Positions 55,441-64,000 of a stretch of DNA of 64,000 nucleotides are shown piece after piece. The notes below the pieces were generated by a model. It saw only the letters and a list, made by a program, of their open reading frames with translations, searched no databases and was not told the DNA's origin. The DNA comes from Selaginella moellendorffii (taxonomy: Eukaryota; Streptophyta; Lycopodiopsida; Selaginellales; Selaginellaceae). Both the position numbers and the translations under genes were made by a program. Every line of letters starts with the position of its first letter. The stretch's first letter is position 1. The DNA lies in NCBI RefSeq assembly GCF_000143415.4, contig NW_003314381.1, positions 62,001 through 126,000 of the forward strand, read 5' to 3'.

Positions 55441-56100
55441 GATGCCAGGTTTTGCCTTAAATCACAGAGGAAGCCGGCCTTGGAGGTGGTGCCACTGATG
55501 TCCATGTCACCCATGAGCAACCCCAGCACTCTATACATCACAAGGACGCATTCGTGGAGTTGTTCGTCCCAAATCTCACTAACACAGTCCCGTTTCGATC
55601 ATACACGCCCAGCGTCACCGTCTCCTCGAGAACAAGATCGCACTCCCGTCCACTCCCCTTCGTTCTCGCCTGCCACAAGACCTCGTTGCTCGAACTCTCG
55701 CTTAAACACCGCATTGCAATTTTCTCCCATCTCCAGAACGTACTCGGGCCTTCTCACTGGCAGCCGGGGTACTGAAGCTCAATCGCATCCTCTCGTAGCC
55801 TGGGGAGGGATTGTTGTAATGAGGGCTAAGAACCTGGCGTAGAGCTCGTTGCTGGCGGCATCAGTGAGGGTGTGATCGTCGTCTTGGGTGTGCATGAGAA
55901 GCTTAGGAAGTTTGCTCCAAGGATCACAGGAATAGCGTAATCATGACAATAGCTGATCTGATCGATCAGCCCCCCTCCCCCGTTTGCCCCAATTGCTGTA
56001 GCCAGAGGGAGCACCTGGCTCGCAAATTCCTCCGGATTCAAGCTGCTGGTTGCACTTGATCAGCTCCAAGAGTGCTTGCTGCTAGCGAATATAATCGGGG
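55441..56100 (-). pseudogene. Unidentified GC-richer gene fragment
   Basis: This block stands out from the AT-rich DNA to its left. On minus it reads coding-like pieces that switch frame: LELIKCNQQL, NPEEFASQVLPLATAIGANG, IDQISYCHDYAIPVILGANF, KLLMHTQDDDHTLTDAASNE, then LVLEETVTLGVYDRNGTVLV. The frame switches point to a decayed gene or to unseen introns. I do not recognise the family. From 56100 to 56405 I see nothing definable. Confidence 0.4.
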
Positions 56101-56405
56101 ACACAAGGGGGATGCAAACGCATTTGAAGTTCAAAAGCTCAATATGCTTCTTTCTGGCACACGAAGTTTCCTCACAGTCTTGTCCGACTCGGAAATAAAG
56201 ATAGCACGAAATGTGTGCCTCGTACTCCTCGCAACTATAGTCAACTATGAGTTGCGTGCCTCAGACTCTTCGCCCGGACGAGAGCGGCCGGAGCATTCCA
56301 TCTGTGCATGGTTTTTTTACGGTCTCGATCAGTGATGCGGTCACTATTTGGCCAACGCGATTCCAACCCATGGCAAGCTAGTCTTAGACGGATCTTGACT
56401 TTTAC

Positions 56406-56560
56406 CAATGGCAAGTGGGAGGTTCTTAAATTCTCTTCAAAGCTTGGGATTCATATTTCTGTGGCTGTAGCCTACAAGTATCCACTTCCTTCTGATGCAA
56501 GTGATTGATATGGCTCGATTTTTATCCGATGTACCTACAGCAAGGTCGGCCTTGGAGCAC
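56406..56560 (+). pseudogene. Scrap of the AtuA-like gene
   Basis: EVLKFSSKLGIHISVAVAYK followed by YPLPSD matches exon 4 of the AtuA-like gene at 51608-51708. The match goes on through its intron 4 (AAGTGATTGATATGGCTCGAT) into the first bases of exon 5 (CTTGGAGCACCTCC). It then jumps to the short leader of the OPR gene (CTTTAACTTGTCCTT). Everything from exon 5 to the end of the gene has been deleted in this copy. Confidence 0.85.
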
Positions 56561-56599
56561 CTCCTTGGAGGTGTTGCTCTTTAACTTGTCCTTGCAGCA

Positions 56600-57917
<1,318 letters not shown>

Positions 57918-58075
57918 CATCAATATTTTTTATCTATCTTACTCCATTTCTATGCCTTTTCTTTGTAAGATCGTCAGGATGGAAACTTGTGTTGATAGAT
58001 TGTGAAAACGTGTTAAGAGACAATGAGAAACATGCTTCGATTGAACAAACGAAAGAAAGCATGATTTAGCATCTT

Positions 58076-60052
58076 TCACTCAGCAAATAATCCCCAGATG
58101 TTTTCTTCAATTGGATAGCACGTCCACTGCGCATCCCCCAAGTCGTATTCCATCACCCTGCTCGTCTCCAGCGAGTCTTCGTTCTCCATCACATTCACAA
58201 ATATCTTGCTCACACCGTCAGTGCACAAAGAAATACACCCTTGCCATGCCCGAGCTTTGATCGTGGTCACAAGTTTGCTCGTCCCTTCACCATCCTTGAC
58301 CTCCCAAATCTCTACTGTCTCAGTGTCTTCAATGTCAAGCGATCTTCCCACCACAAACAGCCTCCCGCCACAAGCAACCATGCTTGATCTCACGTTCTTG
58401 TTTCGACCATCGGGCTCAGTGGGCGAGAGAACTCCATCCTTTGGAAAGATATCGTCCCACACATTGTTAACGCTGTCATACGCAATCACCCGCATCTTGT
58501 TGTTGAGCCTCCAGCCCTTGACACCCTCTGGCACTTTCCCCCTGTAGAACTGGATGCTAGACAAGTAAATTTTGTCCCTGCAGCTGGAGCTCGGCCCAGA
58601 GACCGAGCAATGCCAGCCGTAGCTCCGGGCGTCAACTTTGCATGGGCCTATCGGCACGTCCCACGACTTCGTAAGGGAGTTGTATCGGTGTACGTGAACA
58701 TTGGATTCTTCCGAGTTAACTGTCTCCAGGAAGAAGTAATACAGAAAGTACGTGCGGGGCGCTTGCTGCTGCTGCTTCAGAGTTATGCCAATGAATTCAC
58801 AAGGGAAGGGAGAATATTCGTCACTCTCTTTTTGTTTTGTTGCCTTGTTCTGTATATCCTGGGCGAAGGTGGTGATGTTTGGGATTTCCTCCCAGCAGTA
58901 CGTATCTGTGCTGCCAATATAGATCCGTGCAGGGAATTGTACTAAGGCACGATACTTCCGTAACTCCGGCACGCAAATCAGTCCCAGCTCTTTCAACAAC
59001 GCTCCTTCCGCAGGCTTACAATCACAAGAACGAGGAAGCTCGAGAGCGCGTACGCTTGAATTCGAGATCAGCCATAGCAGTGATCCATCTTGACAAGGCA
59101 CAGCCTGTCGTGTTATGTGAATTGCCTTGACAATGTGAGGCTTGCAAGGACGATGCTTATGACCCGAAAACATCCTCTTTCCACCCTTTCTTTCTTCGTT
59201 AGAACCATAGCTCGACCACTCGTTGCTCTCGATGTGGTACTCAATAACACGTCCCGGAGTGCGTGCTATGATCTTGTGGTTTCCATCACTTGCGAAGAGG
59301 ATGGTCGTGTTGCTGGCGTTGTAAAAATACTCGGAGATGCAAATCATTTTGTCCGCCACCAATTTCCAGACCCTCAAGAACCTGTGGCATGAGGTTCTAC
59401 CGATTACGTACAAGCTCCCGCGGCACACAACCAGTGTGGGGTCAATGATTGAGTGATTGGAAAGATTATCCCAGCCGCCTTTGTCGACGAGAACTCCCTG
59501 ATTCACGCCCTCCAGTTCTTCGCTGTCCATGTCATATGTTGCAATATCCATCTTCACACAACTGTCAGTAGCAATGTAAGCCTTGGATCCATCAGCCGCG
59601 AGCATAAAAGAGCAGCTTCGCAAATTCCACTCCTTCTTGCAACTCCACAAACCCGTCTCCGAATCAAACACCACTACCCGGATGAAGGTTGAATCTTTGG
59701 AGATGAACCCAAACAGCTTGTAAGCAAAGAAGTTCCCCACCACCTTGTGTCTCATAGCAAACCCTATGAAGTATTCACTTCGGCTGATCTCGCTCAGCTG
59801 TATGGTTCTCCAGTTTTCCAGCAGTGGATTGCCAACAACAACAAAGGAAGCAGAAAGACTTTTCGAATTATACTCATCCGAGGTCGCCTGATACAAGCAC
59901 AGAAGGCCCAAAGCGTTTTCGATGGCTCCAACCTCCATGCCTGCACAGTTTTCCGGGAGATTGAAAAACTCCTCAGTATGCGTCGATAGATCATAAGCCC
60001 AGAGCTTGTAAGGCCTGTCCCACCGTGGGCTGGACGTCGCAAACAACCACAT
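58076..60052 (-). CDS. Tandem beta-propeller protein, F-box-associated type
   Basis: 658 residues, one exon. Kelch or F-box-associated style repeats: YKLWAYDLSTHTEEFFNLPE, IRVVVFDSETGLWSCKKEWN, LRVWKLVADKMICISEYFYN, and in the second half VHVHRYNSLTKSWDVPIGPC, MRVIAYDSVNNVWDDIFPKD, GGRLFVVGRSLDIEDTETVE. The two halves suggest two propellers. No F-box is present at the N-terminus, although relatives are often F-box proteins that choose targets for ubiquitin ligases; a short upstream exon cannot be excluded. Start at the first in-frame ATG (60052). Convergent with OPR copy 2 and divergent from the aminotransferase gene. Confidence 0.75.
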   Translation of the reverse strand: MWLFATSSPRWDRPYKLWAYDLSTHTEEFFNLPENCAGMEVGAIENALGLLCLYQATSDEYNSKSLSASFVVVGNPLLENWRTIQLSEISRSEYFIGFAMRHKVVGNFFAYKLFGFISKDSTFIRVVVFDSETGLWSCKKEWNLRSCSFMLAADGSKAYIATDSCVKMDIATYDMDSEELEGVNQGVLVDKGGWDNLSNHSIIDPTLVVCRGSLYVIGRTSCHRFLRVWKLVADKMICISEYFYNASNTTILFASDGNHKIIARTPGRVIEYHIESNEWSSYGSNEERKGGKRMFSGHKHRPCKPHIVKAIHITRQAVPCQDGSLLWLISNSSVRALELPRSCDCKPAEGALLKELGLICVPELRKYRALVQFPARIYIGSTDTYCWEEIPNITTFAQDIQNKATKQKESDEYSPFPCEFIGITLKQQQQAPRTYFLYYFFLETVNSEESNVHVHRYNSLTKSWDVPIGPCKVDARSYGWHCSVSGPSSSCRDKIYLSSIQFYRGKVPEGVKGWRLNNKMRVIAYDSVNNVWDDIFPKDGVLSPTEPDGRNKNVRSSMVACGGRLFVVGRSLDIEDTETVEIWEVKDGEGTSKLVTTIKARAWQGCISLCTDGVSKIFVNVMENEDSLETSRVMEYDLGDAQWTCYPIEENIWGLFAE

Positions 60053-60120
60053 GGTATAAACCAATCAATCAAACTCTAGACCTAGATAGAAGCTTTTGGT
60101 ATAAGCCCTAATCAAGCAAA
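60053..60120. promoter_or_regulatory. Shared divergent promoter, propeller and DapL genes
   Basis: Only 68 bp lie between the start codons of the minus gene and the plus gene. It includes AAGCCCTAAT close to the aminotransferase start. Transcripts must have minimal or overlapping leaders. Confidence 0.5.
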
Positions 60121-61976
<1,856 letters not shown>

Positions 61977-62237
61977 AAGCTTTTCACGGAGGAAATGAGA
62001 AGAGCAAGAACAAAGAACTCCTCCAAGAACTCCAAGTCAGACAAAGCAACGATTTTTTTTCCTGGGAATTTTCCACCGAGAGAGCGATTTGATGTTTCGG
62101 GCAGTATTAAATCGTTCTTCTCGTGCCACACCCATCGCAGCTTTTGCGAAAAGTCTAATCTTTTTGGCACGAGGAATCTCTCCAGTGTAAGATCTTGCTA
62201 GTGTACCACCACCACCATTAAAAATCTTTGTTGACGA

Positions 62238-62273
62238 TGACGTAGGGGTGGGATTGACTGGGTTGTCCACGTG
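62238..62273 (+). promoter_or_regulatory. TGACGT and G-box motifs upstream of the VIH gene
   Basis: TGACGT at 62238-62243 and CACGTG at 62268-62273, about 100-135 bp before the start codon of the kinase gene. These are bZIP and bHLH binding cores. The rest of 61977-62372 holds the aminotransferase 3' end and no gene. Confidence 0.45.
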
Positions 62274-62372
62274 TAGCGCCAGGATTGACGCCAGTGGAAT
62301 GTTCTATTGAAGATCATATATTTTCACGATTGTATGGAGTGGAGTTTCTAGGTTTTTAGGCGATCGATTGGA

Positions 62373-64000
62373 ATGGTGGACGATGGCGCCAGGGCCAGCG
62401 GCTCCAGGCGCGGTGTCTTCGATTCGGATGATTACGACACTGACAATGGGAGCGATGGATCCTTGGGAAGCAGCGATTGCAAAGGCAGCGATGCCAGCTT
62501 CGATGTCTTCTCCAAGATTATCATCGGCGTCTGTGTCATGGAGAAGAAGGTGCGTTTCTTTGGAGCTTGTAGCAGCTACTGGATTCTAGGCAAAGAATGC
62601 TCGAGCTCTTTCGAGAGATTTTGGTGATTCTGTTCTAATCCCGTGTTTGGATGAAGGCATTGTCTCCTCCGATGACGGAAATCTTGAATCGTCTACGCTC
62701 TTTTGGAGAGTTTGAGGTAAAACTGAGCTGCGATTTTACGAATGCCGAGTTTTTTTATTCGTCTCTGTGCGGCGTAGATCATCAACTTCGGAGATAAAGT
62801 CATTCTCGAGGAGCCCGTGGAAGAGTTAAGTCGCAAAGTTTGACATTGCTTGTTCTTAACGTTTTTTTCTTTTCTCCAGATGGCCCGTGTGTGATTGCCT
62901 CATCGCATTTTATTCGTCTGGTTTTCCCTTGCAAAAGGCAGAAGCATACGCGCGATTGAGAAAGTGAGTATCGTTTTCTTTTTTCTTTTCTTTTTTCTCT
63001 ACTTTTTTCAGATTGTCAAAAGGTGCTTATCATTTCAGGCCTTTTCTTGTTAATGAATTGGAACCCCAGCATCTTTTGCATGACAGGCGCAAAGTTTATT
63101 CGGTACGTTTCCTTCTTTTTTACTCTCTTTATTGGTGAAGGGACTACAACTTTTTTCGTTCTCGTTGTGTGTAGCGGCTGGAAGAATATGGGATAACCAT
63201 TCCAAACTATGCTTTGGTGAATAGAGAGTTTCCAAACCAGGAACTGGAATATTTCTCGGAGGAAGAGGATTACATCGAAGTGAATGGCAAAAGAATTTTT
63301 AAGCCATTTGTTGAAAAGCCTGTGAATGGTGCGTATAGAACTTCATATATACAGGTTTCACTAAAGTGGCTATGCAAGCAGGAGATAATCACAGCGTCAT
63401 GATCTACTATCCTAGCGCTGCTGGCGGTGGAATGAAAGAGCTTTTCCGCAAGGTGATGAAGCATTAAGCAAAATGTAACCTCTTACCCGATGTATTAATG
63501 CCGCAGATTGGAAATCGTTCAAGTGAGTTTCATCCCGAGATAAGACGAGTTCGAAGAGAAGGCTCTTATATCTATGAGGAGTTTATGCCAACTGGGGGAA
63601 CAGATGTCAAGGTAGACAACTCAACTTCTTGTTCTTAGCAGTCGCCTCTTCTGAACTGCAGGTATACACTGTTGGACCAGAATATGCTCATGCTGAGGCA
63701 CGAAAATCACCTGTTGTTGACGGGGTTGTTTTGAGAAGTCCTGATGGAAAAGAGGTACAAGAAGTTCGTTTGTTTCCTAATTCTTAAAATAGCTTGGCAC
63801 AGATACGATACCCAGTACTACTGACGCCAGCCGAGAAGCAGATGGCCCGAGAAGTCTGTGTGTCTTTTGGCCAAGCAGTAAGTACATTTGGTAACTTCCA
63901 AGTGGAAGAGTTCTCATTTTAACGGTTTTGGCAGGTGTGTGGTTTTGACCTCTTGCGATCTCAAGGGAGGTCTTATGTTTGCGATGTCAATGGATGGAGT
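62373..64000 (+). CDS. VIH: VIP1/VIH-type PPIP5 kinase, 5' part
   Basis: Cut off by the window end. Exons: 62373-62549, 62657-62716, 62778-62824, 62880-62963, 63039-63102, 63175-63328, 63382-63452, 63507-63611, 63662-63754, 63803-63877 and 63935 onward. Motifs of the ATP-grasp kinase domain: [108 protein letters not shown] and VCGFDLLRS. These enzymes make the inositol pyrophosphate InsP8 (1,5-InsP8), linked to phosphate sensing and, in Arabidopsis VIH2, to jasmonate responses. The phosphatase-like half would lie beyond the window. Confidence 0.92.

Overview
The window looks like nuclear DNA of a land plant with very compact genes: introns are mostly about 45-70 bp with GT-AG borders, genes sit within tens to hundreds of bp of each other, and the proteins are plant-type (class III peroxidase, G-type lectin receptor kinase, PLS-class PPR proteins, ABC1K, plastid-type LL-DAP aminotransferase, PPIP5K). 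A lycophyte of the Selaginella type is my best inference; the sequence does not prove the species.

Layout. 1-14 kb is an AT-rich transposon graveyard: two Ty3/gypsy elements face each other head to head (473-4418 on minus, 7090-13423 on plus), the second carries a complete 583-bp TRIM-like element (12236-12818, perfect 5-bp target-site duplication), and a 5'-end relic of the same gypsy family follows (about 13495-14045). 14-26 kb holds a family of 4CL-like acyl-CoA ligases on the minus strand: a small relic (about 14050-14270), a frameshifted copy (14865-16833) and an intact copy ending in the peroxisomal signal SKL (24183-26161). Between the two large copies lies a decayed LINE, split by a Ty1/copia element (18062-22327) whose LTRs are identical although its genes are broken.

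27-34 kb has a kinase-less lectin receptor-like protein beside a full-length paralogous receptor kinase, then a metallo-beta-lactamase-fold hydrolase. 34-44 kb holds a secreted peroxidase, a head-to-head pair (GRAM/WBP2-like protein and organellar EngB GTPase), a coiled-coil protein, an ABC1K3-like plastid kinase and a CTD-phosphatase-like reading frame with no start codon. 44-48 kb holds two convergent PPR genes.

48-58 kb is an inverted duplication: AtuA-like gene and OPR-type flavin reductase on minus (48.2-52.2 kb), and a second OPR on plus (56.6-57.9 kb) next to a two-propeller F-box-associated-type gene. Each copy keeps a decayed scrap of the neighbour that is intact only in the other copy. 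The 4 kb between them is AT-rich repeat DNA with TRIM LTR remnants and small tandem duplications. 60-64 kb has a plastid-type LL-diaminopimelate aminotransferase gene with one GC-AG intron, and the 5' part of a VIP1/VIH (PPIP5K) gene that runs off the window.

The genes do not form one pathway. The peroxisomal ligase and the OPR reductases belong to families that can act on oxylipins, but a joint role here is only a suggestion. I found no tRNA, rRNA or CRISPR. The most unusual structures are the TRIM element, the identical-LTR but defective copia, the inverted duplication with reciprocal decay, and the receptor/decoy-like pair.
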